Assembly (NCBI RefSeq): GCF_001705035.1
Contig: NZ_MCIG01000007.1
Span: 1-64,000 of the forward strand
From: Curtobacterium sp. UCD-KPL2560
GTDB lineage: Bacteria; Actinomycetota; Actinomycetes; Actinomycetales; Microbacteriaceae
Direction: 5' to 3'
DNA length: 64,000 nt
The position numbers and the translations under genes were made by a program. The notes under the pieces were generated by a model. The model worked only from the letters and a program-made list of their open reading frames with translations. It ran no database searches and had not been told where the DNA came from. Below, one piece after another: positions 15,769 to 29,388 of the stretch; position 1 is the first letter of the stretch; each line of letters begins with the position of its first letter.

Positions 15769-17877
15769 GTGTCGACCCGCATATTCATCACGTCCGCAGA
15801 GGGGCACACCGGCAAGAGCACCGTGGCCCTCGGTGTCCTCGAGACCCTCGCCCGGTCCGTCGGCCGCGTCGGCGTGTTCCGACCGGTCGCCCGGTCGGTC
15901 GCCGAGCCCGACTACGTGCTCGAACTGCTGCTGCAGCACAGTGCCGTCGGGCTCTCGTACGACGAAGCCGTCGGCGTCACCTACGACGACGTCCACGCCG
16001 ACCCGGACGCGGCGGTCGCCACGATCCTGACCCGGTTCGCCCAGGTCGAGCGCCGCTGCGACGCGGTCGTGGTCCTCGGCTCCGACTACACCGACGTGGG
16101 CAGCCCCACCGAGCTCTCCTTCAACGCGAAGGTCGCCGCGAACCTCGGCGCGCCGGTGCTGCTCGTCCTCGGCGGGCGCGACACGTCCGAGCGCGGTGCC
16201 CGCACCCCCGAGGCGATGGCGCAGGTCGCCGACGTGACCACGAGCGAACTGCGGGCGGAGCACGCCCAGCTGCTCGGCGTCGTCGTGAACCGTGCCGACC
16301 CCGACGCCCTCGACCCGATCGTGCACAGCGTCGAGCGCGCCGTGCACGACCACCACCCGGACACCCCGGTGTGGGCGATCCCCGAGGACAGCGTGCTGGT
16401 CGCCCCGACCGTGCGGGCGCTGCTCCAGGCGACCGACGCGACGCTCGTGCGGGGCGACGACGCCCTGCTCGACCGTGAGGCGCTCGGCACGGTCGTCGCC
16501 GGCATGAGCATGGAGAACGTGCTGCCGCGGCTCATCGACGGCGGCATCGTCGTCGTCCCGGGCGACCGCAGCGACGTGCTGCTCGCCACGGTGCTCGCGA
16601 ACCAGTCCGAGACCTTCCCGAGCCTGGCCGGCGTCATCCTGAACGGCGGGTTCGACACGTCCCCGCAGATCACCCGGCTGCTCGACGGTCTGTCCAGCCC
16701 CCTGCCGATCGCGCGCAACGACCTCGGCACGTACGACACGGCGCTCCGGATCACGCACACCCGGGGCCGGCTCGCGGCGGACTCACCGCGGAAGGCCGAC
16801 CTCGCGCTCGCGCTCTTCGAACAGCACGTCGACGCGGACGCCCTGCGGGACCGGCTCCAGCTCACGCCGTCCGGCGTCGTGACCCCGCTGATGTTCGAGC
16901 ACGGGCTGCTCGACCGGGCGCGCGGCTACGGCAAGCACATCGTGCTGCCCGAGGGCGACGACGACCGCATCCTCCGGGCCGCCTCGACCCTGCTGCAGCG
17001 CCAGGTGTGCGAGCTGACGATCCTCGGCGAGCCGACCGCCGTGCGGGCCCGCGCGACCGAGCTCGGACTCGACCTCGACGAGGCGCACGTCGTCAGCCCG
17101 TTCGACCCCGAGCTGCGCGAGCGCTTCGCCGAGGAGTACACGCGACTGCGCGCCCACAAGGGGATGTCGATCGAGCTCGCGCGGGACACCGTGACCGACG
17201 TGTCGTACTTCGGCACGCTCATGGTGCAGCTCGGCCTCGCCGACGGCATGGTCTCCGGCGCGCGCCACACCACGGCGCACACGATCCGGCCGTCCTTCGA
17301 GATCATCAAGACCCGCCCGGACACCTCGATCGTGTCGAGCGTCTTCCTCATGGCGCTCGCCGACCGCGTGCTCGTCTACGGCGACTGTGCCGTGATCCCG
17401 GACCCCACCAGCGAGCAGCTCGCCGACATCGCGATCTCGTCCGCCGAGACGGCCGCGCAGTTCGGCATCGACGCGCGCGTGGCGATGCTCAGCTACTCGA
17501 CCGGCGACAGCGGCTCCGGCGCCGACGTCGACAAGGTGCGTGCCGGGACCGCGTTCGTCCGCGAGCGTCGCCCGGACCTCCTGGTCGAGGGGCCGATCCA
17601 GTACGACGCGGCCGCCGACCCGACCGTCGCGGCGACCAAGATGCCGGACTCGCCGGTGGCGGGTCGCGCCACGGTGTTCGTCTTCCCGGACCTCAACACC
17701 GGCAACAACACCTACAAGGCCGTGCAGCGCTCGGCCGGCGCGGTCGCGATCGGTCCGGTCCTGCAGGGCCTGCGCAAGCCGATCAACGACCTGTCCCGCG
17801 GGGCGCTCGTCAGCGACATCGTCAACACCGTGGCGATCACGGCCATCCAGGCCGGCACCGCGACCGACGCGGCGTGA
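15769..17877 (+). CDS. pta: Phosphate acetyltransferase, long form
   Basis: A 702-residue enzyme interconverting acetyl-CoA and acetyl phosphate in the cytoplasm. It is the long Pta type. An N-terminal BioD-like P-loop domain (about 1-210; SAEGHTGKST near residue 9) is followed by a DRTGG domain (about 215-330). The C-terminal catalytic phosphotransacetylase domain spans about 370-695, with segments such as LPEGDDDRILRA, GMVSGARHTTAHTIRP and FPDLNTGNNTYKAVQR. The N-terminal domains usually tune the enzyme allosterically. With ackA 103 bases downstream it forms the classic acetate pathway. The GTG start fits the TAGCCT hexamer. Confidence 0.97.
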   Translation: MSTRIFITSAEGHTGKSTVALGVLETLARSVGRVGVFRPVARSVAEPDYVLELLLQHSAVGLSYDEAVGVTYDDVHADPDAAVATILTRFAQVERRCDAVVVLGSDYTDVGSPTELSFNAKVAANLGAPVLLVLGGRDTSERGARTPEAMAQVADVTTSELRAEHAQLLGVVVNRADPDALDPIVHSVERAVHDHHPDTPVWAIPEDSVLVAPTVRALLQATDATLVRGDDALLDREALGTVVAGMSMENVLPRLIDGGIVVVPGDRSDVLLATVLANQSETFPSLAGVILNGGFDTSPQITRLLDGLSSPLPIARNDLGTYDTALRITHTRGRLAADSPRKADLALALFEQHVDADALRDRLQLTPSGVVTPLMFEHGLLDRARGYGKHIVLPEGDDDRILRAASTLLQRQVCELTILGEPTAVRARATELGLDLDEAHVVSPFDPELRERFAEEYTRLRAHKGMSIELARDTVTDVSYFGTLMVQLGLADGMVSGARHTTAHTIRPSFEIIKTRPDTSIVSSVFLMALADRVLVYGDCAVIPDPTSEQLADIAISSAETAAQFGIDARVAMLSYSTGDSGSGADVDKVRAGTAFVRERRPDLLVEGPIQYDAAADPTVAATKMPDSPVAGRATVFVFPDLNTGNNTYKAVQRSAGAVAIGPVLQGLRKPINDLSRGALVSDIVNTVAITAIQAGTATDAA

Positions 17878-17980
17878 CCGACCGACCGGCACCGTTCCTC
17901 CAGGCCGGGTGCCCCGTCGCGGACGCGACGCGACCCCGGACCGCGACCACCACCCGTCCGACCCAGGAAGGCACCACCCC

Positions 17981-19177
17981 GTGACCGCAGCCCTCGTCGT
18001 CAACTCCGGCTCGAGTTCGTTCAAGTACCAGCTCATCGAGCTCGAGGACGAGCGCACGCTCGCCTCCGGACTGGTCGAGCGCATCGGGGAGTCCTCCGGT
18101 GCCTGGAAGCACACCAACGCGCTGACGGGGGAGTCGACCTCGAACGACAGCGCCGACGTCCCCGACCACGCAGCCGGGTTCCAGGCGATGATCGACGCGT
18201 TCGCCAAGGTCGGCCCGTCGTTCGACGAGCACCCGCCCGCCGTCGTCGGACACCGCGTCGTCCACGGGGGCACCACGTTCGACCGCGCCACCGTCGTGAC
18301 GGACGAGGTCGAGGGGCAGATCGAGGCGTTGAACAGCCTCGCACCGCTGCACAACCCGGCGAACCTCGAGGGGATCCGGGCTGCGAAGCAGGTGTTCGCC
18401 GACGTGCCGCACGTGGCCGTGTTCGACACCGCGTTCCACCAGACGATGCCGCCGCACGCCTACACGTACGCGATCCCCGCCGACCTCGCCGAGCGGTACC
18501 AGATCCGCCGCTACGGCATGCACGGGACGAGCCACAAGTACGTCTCCGAGCAGGCAGCCGCGTTCCTGGGCCGGCCGCTGTCCGAACTCAAGACCATCGT
18601 CCTGCACCTCGGCAACGGCGCGTCCGCCGCGGCGATCGACGGTGGCCGGTCCATCGAGACCTCGATGGGGCTGACGCCGCTCGAGGGCCTCGTGATGGGG
18701 ACGCGCTCGGGCGACCTCGACCCGGCCGTCCTGCTGCACCTGCACCGCGAGGCCGGGCTCGACTTCGACGAACTCGACACCATGCTCAACAAGCAGTCCG
18801 GGCTGCTCGGCCTCACCGGCAACGGGGACATGCGGGACGTGCAGGACGCCGCCTCGCGGGGTGACGAGACGGCCGAGGCAGCGCTCGCCGTGTACCGGCA
18901 CCGCATCCGGCGCTACGTCGGCGCGTACACGGCCCAGCTCGGCGGCCTCGACGCCGTGGTGTTCACGGCCGGCGTCGGGGAGAACAACGCCCTGCTGCGC
19001 CGACGGGTGCTCGCCGGCCTCGAGCACCTCGGCATCGAGGTCGACCCGGACCGCAACGAGCTCGCCTCACGCGAGGCCCGCCGGATCTCGACGGACGCCT
19101 CGCGGGTCGCGGTGCTCGTGATCCCGACGAACGAGGAACTCGAGATCGCGCGGCAGTCCGCCGCGGTCGCGCTCTGA
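17981..19177 (+). CDS. ackA: Acetate kinase
   Basis: A 398-residue cytoplasmic kinase making ATP and acetate from acetyl phosphate, or the reverse. It has the standard landmarks: VVNSGSSSFKY at the N-terminus, GHRVVHGG, the segment FDTAFHQTMP containing the catalytic Asp region, RRYGMHGTSHKYV, LHLGNGAS, and near the end FTAGVGENN. Length matches the family. The GTG start is preceded by AGGAAGG about ten bases upstream, so unlike pta it has a usual ribosome-binding site. It is probably transcribed with pta, and a strong hairpin follows the stop. Confidence 0.97.
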   Translation: MTAALVVNSGSSSFKYQLIELEDERTLASGLVERIGESSGAWKHTNALTGESTSNDSADVPDHAAGFQAMIDAFAKVGPSFDEHPPAVVGHRVVHGGTTFDRATVVTDEVEGQIEALNSLAPLHNPANLEGIRAAKQVFADVPHVAVFDTAFHQTMPPHAYTYAIPADLAERYQIRRYGMHGTSHKYVSEQAAAFLGRPLSELKTIVLHLGNGASAAAIDGGRSIETSMGLTPLEGLVMGTRSGDLDPAVLLHLHREAGLDFDELDTMLNKQSGLLGLTGNGDMRDVQDAASRGDETAEAALAVYRHRIRRYVGAYTAQLGGLDAVVFTAGVGENNALLRRRVLAGLEHLGIEVDPDRNELASREARRISTDASRVAVLVIPTNEELEIARQSAAVAL

Positions 19178-19183
19178 ACCGGG

Positions 19184-19229
19184 GGTGACCGAGCAGCACG
19201 CCCCGGGTCGGGTGTGCTGCTCGGTCACC
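19184..19229. terminator. Bidirectional hairpin between ackA and the convergent Rossmann-fold gene
   Basis: GGTGACCGAGCAGCAC at 19184-19199 pairs perfectly with 19214-19229 across a 14-base loop. It lies seven bases past the ackA stop and five bases from the opposing stop. Confidence 0.85.
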
Positions 19230-19233
19230 GGCG

Positions 19234-19908
19234 TCAGCTGATCGCCTGCAGGGCGGCCGCGATCGGGGCGTCCCCGCTCGTGACCTCGAACTGCACGCCC
19301 ACCGCGGTGTCGTCGAGGAGCGCGTGCAGCACGACCGCCGCGACGTCGGCACGGGGGATCGATCCGCGCGGCACGGTGCGGCCGACCCTGACCGTGCCCT
19401 GCGGTGGCGTGTCGAGCAGGGCACCTGGCCGGACGATCGTCCAGCGCAGGTTGCGCGCCCGGAGGTCCGCGTCGGCCTCGGACTTCGCGCGCAGGTAGAC
19501 CTGGAAGACGTCGTCCTCGGAGCGGGCCGGCACGACCGCACGCTCCGGGTCGTACGTGTCCGCCGCCATCGAGGAGATCATCACGTAGCGGTCGATGCCC
19601 CGCCGCTCGGCGGCGTCGGCGAGCAGGATCGCCGCGTCGCGGTCGACGGTCTCCTTGCGCTCGGCGCCGCTGTTCGGGCCGGCGCCGGCGGCGAACACGA
19701 CGGCGTCGACACCGCGCAGGCGGATGGCCAGCTCGTCGTCGTCGAGCTGTTCCAGGTCGGCGACCAGTGCGGTCGCGCCCTGCTGTTCGACGTCGGCGAC
19801 GTGCGCCGGGTTGCGGACGATCGCGAGTGCGTCGTGGCCGGCGTCGGTGATGAGTCGGGCGAGGAGCAGGGCGATCTGGCCGTGTCCTCCGGCGATGGCG
19901 ATCTTCAT
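19234..19908 (-). CDS. NAD(P)-binding Rossmann-fold protein (NmrA/SDR-like)
   Basis: A 224-residue atypical short-chain dehydrogenase-like protein. The dinucleotide loop is GGHGQIA at residues 7-13, followed by Arg32 after the second strand, and the strand VDAVVFAAGAGPNSG binds the cofactor. Segments RYVMISSMAAD and LRWTIVRPGAL fit the NAD(P)H-binding family of putative sugar-epimerase or NmrA-type proteins. A classic YxxxK catalytic pair is not obvious (YLRAKSEAD is the nearest), so activity is uncertain. The ATG starts 37 bases from the SRP RNA gene, with which it is divergent. Confidence 0.82.
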   Translation of the reverse strand: MKIAIAGGHGQIALLLARLITDAGHDALAIVRNPAHVADVEQQGATALVADLEQLDDDELAIRLRGVDAVVFAAGAGPNSGAERKETVDRDAAILLADAAERRGIDRYVMISSMAADTYDPERAVVPARSEDDVFQVYLRAKSEADADLRARNLRWTIVRPGALLDTPPQGTVRVGRTVPRGSIPRADVAAVVLHALLDDTAVGVQFEVTSGDAPIAAALQAIS

Positions 19909-19935
19909 GCGTTCGATACTGCCCGTGACGTCCGG

Positions 19936-19941
19936 TAGACT
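19936..19941 (+). promoter_or_regulatory. -10 hexamer TAGACT of the SRP RNA gene
   Basis: TAGACT lies a few bases before the first base-paired strand of the SRP RNA. Confidence 0.5.
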
Positions 19942-19944
19942 TCC

Positions 19945-20036
19945 GGAGGCTCCTCACGTGACGCCATCCAGGCCAACTCCCCCAGGGCGGAAACGCAGCA
20001 AGGGTAACCGGGCTCTGGCGGGTGCGTGAGGAGTCT
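19945..20036 (+). ncRNA. ffs: Signal recognition particle RNA (4.5S, small bacterial type)
   Basis: The outer strands CTCCTCACG and CGTGAGGAG pair. The apical domain carries the universally conserved Ffh-binding elements (CCAGGGCGGAAACGCAGCAAGGG). The RNA joins Ffh to form the particle that targets membrane proteins co-translationally. It lies just upstream of dnaX, its usual place in many bacteria. The exact ends are uncertain by a few bases. Confidence 0.93.
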
Positions 20037-20100
20037 TCTTCGTTCCCGGGGTCCGTCCACAGCTGGTCGGATCCGGCGTCGAGGTGTCGGCCGTCCCGGC

Positions 20101-20106
20101 TACCCT
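20101..20106 (+). promoter_or_regulatory. -10 hexamer TACCCT of a likely leaderless transcript
   Basis: TACCCT lies six bases upstream of the GTG start of dnaX. Confidence 0.5.
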
Positions 20107-20112
20107 TGTCGC

Positions 20113-23309
<3,197 letters not shown>

Positions 23310-23310
<1 letters not shown>

Positions 23311-23909
23311 TGTACGACGGGATCGTCCAGGACCTGATCGACGAGTTCGGCCGGCTCCCGGGCATCGGCCCGAAGTCAGCGCAGCGGATCGCCTTCCACA
23401 TCCTGCAGACCGAGTCCTTCGACCCGAGCCGGCTCGCGGAGCTCCTCGCTGACGTCAAGGAGAAGGTCCGATTCTGCGAGGTGTGCGGCAACGTCACGGA
23501 GTCCGAGCGCTGCAGCATCTGTCGCGATCCGCGGCGGAACCCGGCGACCATCTGCGTCGTCGAGGAAGCCAAGGACGTCGCGGCCATCGAACGGACCCGT
23601 GAGTTCCGCGGGCTGTACCACGTGCTCGGCGGTGCGATCAGCCCGATCGACGGCGTGGGACCCGACGACCTCCGCATCCAGCAGCTCATGACCCGCCTGG
23701 CCGACGGCACCGTCGACGAGGTGATCATCGCCACCGACCCGAACCTCGAGGGCGAGGCGACGGCCACGTACCTGAGCCGCCTGCTCGTCCCGATGGGGAT
23801 CCGCACCACGCGGCTCGCCTCGGGCCTGCCGGTGGGCGGCGACCTCGAGTACGCCGACGAGGTCACCCTCGGCCGCGCGTTCGAGGGCCGTCGGGTCGTC
23901 GGCGGCTGA
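23310..23909 (+). CDS. recR: Recombination mediator RecR
   Basis: A 199-residue protein that acts with RecF and RecO to load RecA on gapped DNA. An N-terminal helix-hairpin-helix ([15 protein letters not shown]) precedes a four-cysteine zinc finger at Cys56, Cys59, Cys68 and Cys71. A Toprim domain (about 80-175) follows, with the acidic motif [12 protein letters not shown]. Length and order are standard. The ATG shares its A with the dnaX TGA (TGATG), so translation is coupled. A dnaX-recR pair is a common bacterial arrangement, though the intervening YbaB gene seen in many genomes is absent here. Confidence 0.97.
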
Positions 23910-23941
23910 CGGACGCCGACCACTCCGGCCCACGCAGGATC

Positions 23942-23969
23942 GTTGCGTCCGGCCGGCCTCCGACGCAAC
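23942..23969 (+). terminator. Possible hairpin after recR
   Basis: GTTGCGTC at 23942-23949 pairs with GACGCAAC at 23962-23969 across a GC-rich 12-base loop. It lies between recR and the likely lysC -10 hexamer (TACCAT at 23987-23992). Confidence 0.45.
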
Positions 23970-24042
23970 ATCCGCGGAACACGCACTACCATTGTCGAAC
24001 CGCGTCACAGTCGCGGATCCTCGTCCCCGGGAGTACCAACCA

Positions 24043-26410
<2,368 letters not shown>

Positions 26411-26435
26411 CGGCGGTCGCCGACGCGACCAGCAG

Positions 26436-26481
26436 ACGGACGGGAGGCCCGTGGCGGATCCGCCACGGGCCTCCCGTCCGT
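26436..26481. terminator. 46-bp perfect palindrome after lysC-asd
   Basis: The arms start ACGGACGGGAGGC and pair without mismatch around GGATCC at 26456-26461. It lies 25 bases past the asd stop. Its arms are nearly the same as in the palindrome at 7912-7955. Confidence 0.78.
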
Positions 26482-26514
26482 CCCGTGGTCGGCCCGCACT
26501 CGGCCGCACGACGG

Positions 26515-26520
26515 TAGGAT
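26515..26520 (+). promoter_or_regulatory. -10 hexamer TAGGAT of a likely leaderless transcript
   Basis: TAGGAT lies six bases upstream of the GTG start of mqo. Confidence 0.55.
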
Positions 26521-26526
26521 CGACGG

Positions 26527-28014
26527 GTGGCAGTGAAGCAGGTGGACCCCATCGACGTCGTCCTGGTCGGGGGAGGGATCATGAGCGCCACGCTCGGCGC
26601 CATCATCCATCGCCTCGAACCCACGTGGAAGATCCGCGTGTACGAGCGGCTCGGGTCGGTCGCGCAGGAGTCCTCGAACCCGTGGAACAACGCCGGGACC
26701 GGGCACTCCGCGCTCTGCGAGCTGAACTACACGCCCGAGATGCCCGACGGCCACGTCGACATCGCGAAGGCCGTCACGGTCAACGAGCAGTTCCAGGTCT
26801 CCCGGCAGTTCTGGGCGCACCTCGTCGAGACCGGGGCGCTGCCGCAGCCGAGCAACTTCATCAACCCCACGCCGCACATCTCCTTCGTGTGGGGTGCCGA
26901 GAACGTCGAGTACATGCGCAAGCGGTACGAGGCGCTCAAGGACCACCCGCTCTTCGCGGGCATCGAGTACTCCGACGACCCCGCGAAGATCCGCGAGTGG
27001 GCGCCGGCACTGGTGCCCGGCCGCAAGAAGGACCAGCCCATCGCGGCGACGTACTCCGCGGCGGGTTCGGACGTCGACTTCGGGTCGCTGACGCGTCAGC
27101 TGTTCGACGAGCTCGAGATCGCCGGCGTCGAGTTCGAGCCCTCGCACCAGGTCCGGAAGATCACGCGGTCGAAGGTGTCCGAGGGCTGGGCGCTCGACGT
27201 CCGGAACGAGGTCGGACGCTCGACGCAGCGGATCGCCGCGAAGTTCGTGTTCGTCGGCGCCGGTGGTGGGGCGCTGCACCTGCTCCAGAAGTCCGGGATC
27301 CCGGAGATCCGCGGGTACGGCGGCTTCCCGGTGTCCGGTGAGTTCCTGCGCACCGACGACCCGGAGGTCGTGCAGAAGCACGCGGCGAAGGTCTACGGCA
27401 AGGCCAGCGTGGGCGCGCCGCCGATGTCCGTGCCGCACCTCGACACGAGGATCGTCGACGGGTCGGCGTCGCTCATGTTCGGCCCGTACGCCGGGTTCAG
27501 CCCGAAGTTCCTCAAGCAGGGCTCGGTGCTCGACCTGTTCCGCTCGATCCGGCCGCACAACCTCCGGCCGATGCTCAGCGTCGCGTTCTCGAACTTCGAC
27601 CTCGTCCGCTACCTGGTCGGGCAGCTGCTCGCGTCGAAGGAGACGAAGTTCGACGCGCTGCGCGACTTCATGCCCACCGCCGAGGCCGAGAACTGGCACC
27701 GCATCACCGCGGGACAGCGGGTCCAGGTCATCAAGCCCGACCGTGAGAAGGGCGGGGTGCTGCAGTTCGGCACCGAGGTCATCACGTCGGCCGACGGGTC
27801 GATCGCCGGGCTGCTCGGGGCGTCCCCGGGCGCGTCGACCGCGGTCCCGATCATGTTGACGATGCTGCAGCGCTGCTTCCCGGACCGCTGGGCCGGGTGG
27901 GAGCCCGCGGTGCGCGAGATGGTGCCGACGTACGGCAAGGACCTCGGCTCGGACGCGCAGCTCGCCGACGAGACGCTCGCACGCACGGCGAAGGTGCTCG
28001 GCCTGCACCACTGA
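26527..28014 (+). CDS. mqo: Malate:quinone oxidoreductase
   Basis: A 495-residue FAD enzyme on the inner membrane face that oxidises malate to oxaloacetate and passes electrons to quinone, bypassing or complementing malate dehydrogenase. The FAD-binding start VVLVGGGIMSATLG and the NPWNNAGTGHSALCELNYTP segment are diagnostic of Mqo. The C-terminal region carries LQFGTEVITSADGSIAGLLG and SPGASTAVPIM. Length matches the family. Monocistronic; the GTG start is set by the TAGGAT hexamer six bases upstream. Confidence 0.97.
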   Translation: MAVKQVDPIDVVLVGGGIMSATLGAIIHRLEPTWKIRVYERLGSVAQESSNPWNNAGTGHSALCELNYTPEMPDGHVDIAKAVTVNEQFQVSRQFWAHLVETGALPQPSNFINPTPHISFVWGAENVEYMRKRYEALKDHPLFAGIEYSDDPAKIREWAPALVPGRKKDQPIAATYSAAGSDVDFGSLTRQLFDELEIAGVEFEPSHQVRKITRSKVSEGWALDVRNEVGRSTQRIAAKFVFVGAGGGALHLLQKSGIPEIRGYGGFPVSGEFLRTDDPEVVQKHAAKVYGKASVGAPPMSVPHLDTRIVDGSASLMFGPYAGFSPKFLKQGSVLDLFRSIRPHNLRPMLSVAFSNFDLVRYLVGQLLASKETKFDALRDFMPTAEAENWHRITAGQRVQVIKPDREKGGVLQFGTEVITSADGSIAGLLGASPGASTAVPIMLTMLQRCFPDRWAGWEPAVREMVPTYGKDLGSDAQLADETLARTAKVLGLHH

Positions 28015-28048
28015 CCGGCCCGTCCCGGCCCACCACGGTTGCGCCGGG

Positions 28049-28066
28049 TTCGAACATGTGTTCGAA
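28049..28066. promoter_or_regulatory. LexA (SOS) box
   Basis: TTCGAACATGTGTTCGAA is an 18-base palindrome with a two-base centre. It contains GAAC-N4-GTTC, the LexA site of Actinobacteria and Bacillus. It ends seven bases before the ATG at 28074 and overlaps the likely promoter (TCGAAT at 28062-28067), so bound LexA would block transcription. Confidence 0.8.
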
Positions 28067-28073
28067 TGGCGCG

Positions 28074-29231
28074 ATGCGGTGGAGTGGACAGGCGATCGAT
28101 GCCGAGCGGGACGACGCCCTGCCCGGCCTCGGCTCGAACAGCGGACTGGTCCGGAGCGTCACGACGCCGGAGTTCGCCGGCGTGACGTTCCACGAGGTCC
28201 TCGCGAAGAGCGCCCTCAACCGGGTGCCGGCGGCCGACGGCACGGGGACCTACGGGTGGACGATCAACCCGTACCGCGGGTGCAGTCACGCGTGCGTCTA
28301 CTGCTTCGCGCGGCCGACGCACACCTACCTCGAGTTCGACGGCGGCGCCGACTTCGACCAGCAGATCGTCGTGAAGACCAACGTCGCCGACGTCCTGCGT
28401 CGGGAGCTGCGCCGGCCGAGCTGGGACCGCCACCCCGTCGCCCTCGGGACGAACACCGACCCGTACCAGCGCGCCGAGGGGCGGTACCGGTTGATGCCGG
28501 GCGTGATCCGGGCACTGGCCGAGTCCGGGACGCCGTTCAGCGTCCTGACCAAGGGCACACTGCTGCGCCGGGACCTGCCGCTCCTGGTCGAGGCCGCCCG
28601 TTCCGTCCCGGTCGACCTCGCGATGTCGATCGCGGTCTACGACGACGACCTCCAGCAGCAGGTGGAGCCCGGGACCCCGACGACCTCCGCGCGGTTGGCG
28701 ACCGTCCGTGCGATCCGTGACGCCGGTCTCGACTGCGCCGTGTTCCTCATGCCCGTCCTGCCGTTCATCACCGACACCCGCGCGCACCTCGACGACGCCG
28801 TGGGTCGCGCCGCCGCGGCCGGCGCGACGAGCGTCATGTACTCGGCCCTGCACCTGCGACCGGGTGTGAAGCCGTGGTGGTTCGCGTGGCTCGAGCGGAC
28901 CAGGCCCGACCTGGTCGCGCGCTACCGCTCGATGTACCTCGACAACACGTACGCGCCGGCCGACTACCGACGGTGGCTCGCCGAGCGCGTGCGGCCGATC
29001 CTGCGGGCGCACGGGGTCGACCTCGGACGGGTCGACCCCGCCACCGGGTCGATGGGGTTCCGTGACCGGCCGGACACGATGCGTCCGGCGCCGCTGCTGC
29101 GTCCGAGCGTGTCGTCCGCGTCGCCCGAGGAGCAGTCCCGCCCGTCGGCGTCGCCGCTGAAGCGCGCCGACCCGGGGTGGGACCGTCGCGCTGCCGCCGT
29201 GCCGGCGCCGTCGGGCCCGACCCTGTTCTGA
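28074..29231 (+). CDS. Rv2578c-family radical SAM protein
   Basis: A 385-residue radical SAM protein. The iron-sulfur motif CX3CX2C is Cys70, Cys74 and Cys77 in CSHACVYCF. The NPYRGCSHACVYCFARPTH region and KTNVADVLRRELRRPSW are typical of the Rv2578c/SplB-like family. The substrate is unknown; family members are often grouped with spore photoproduct lyase-like DNA repair enzymes without proof. The last ~50 residues are a Pro/Ser/Arg-rich tail. The ATG was chosen because it follows the LexA box directly, whereas an upstream in-frame extension to 27897 would overlap mqo and the box. From memory, the Mycobacterium tuberculosis homologue is also listed among LexA-controlled genes, which would make the control conserved. 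Confidence 0.85.
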   Translation: MRWSGQAIDAERDDALPGLGSNSGLVRSVTTPEFAGVTFHEVLAKSALNRVPAADGTGTYGWTINPYRGCSHACVYCFARPTHTYLEFDGGADFDQQIVVKTNVADVLRRELRRPSWDRHPVALGTNTDPYQRAEGRYRLMPGVIRALAESGTPFSVLTKGTLLRRDLPLLVEAARSVPVDLAMSIAVYDDDLQQQVEPGTPTTSARLATVRAIRDAGLDCAVFLMPVLPFITDTRAHLDDAVGRAAAAGATSVMYSALHLRPGVKPWWFAWLERTRPDLVARYRSMYLDNTYAPADYRRWLAERVRPILRAHGVDLGRVDPATGSMGFRDRPDTMRPAPLLRPSVSSASPEEQSRPSASPLKRADPGWDRRAAAVPAPSGPTLF

Positions 29232-29388
29232 GGAACGTCCGTGTTCCGCGTCCGGGGGACACCGCGTGTCAGCGATCGGCGGTACCATCGGGCGAGTCGC
29301 CGAACCGCGCTCGATTCGGGGTACACGGCCACCGCTCCCGGTGGCCGGGTCCGGCGGCTCAGACGTCTCCCGGAAGGACCCACCGCAC

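Noticed and set aside
29232-29247. GGAAC-N6-GTTCC inverted repeat as a second LexA box
   Set aside because: The spacing between GAAC and GTTC is six bases instead of four, and it lies right after a stop codon.
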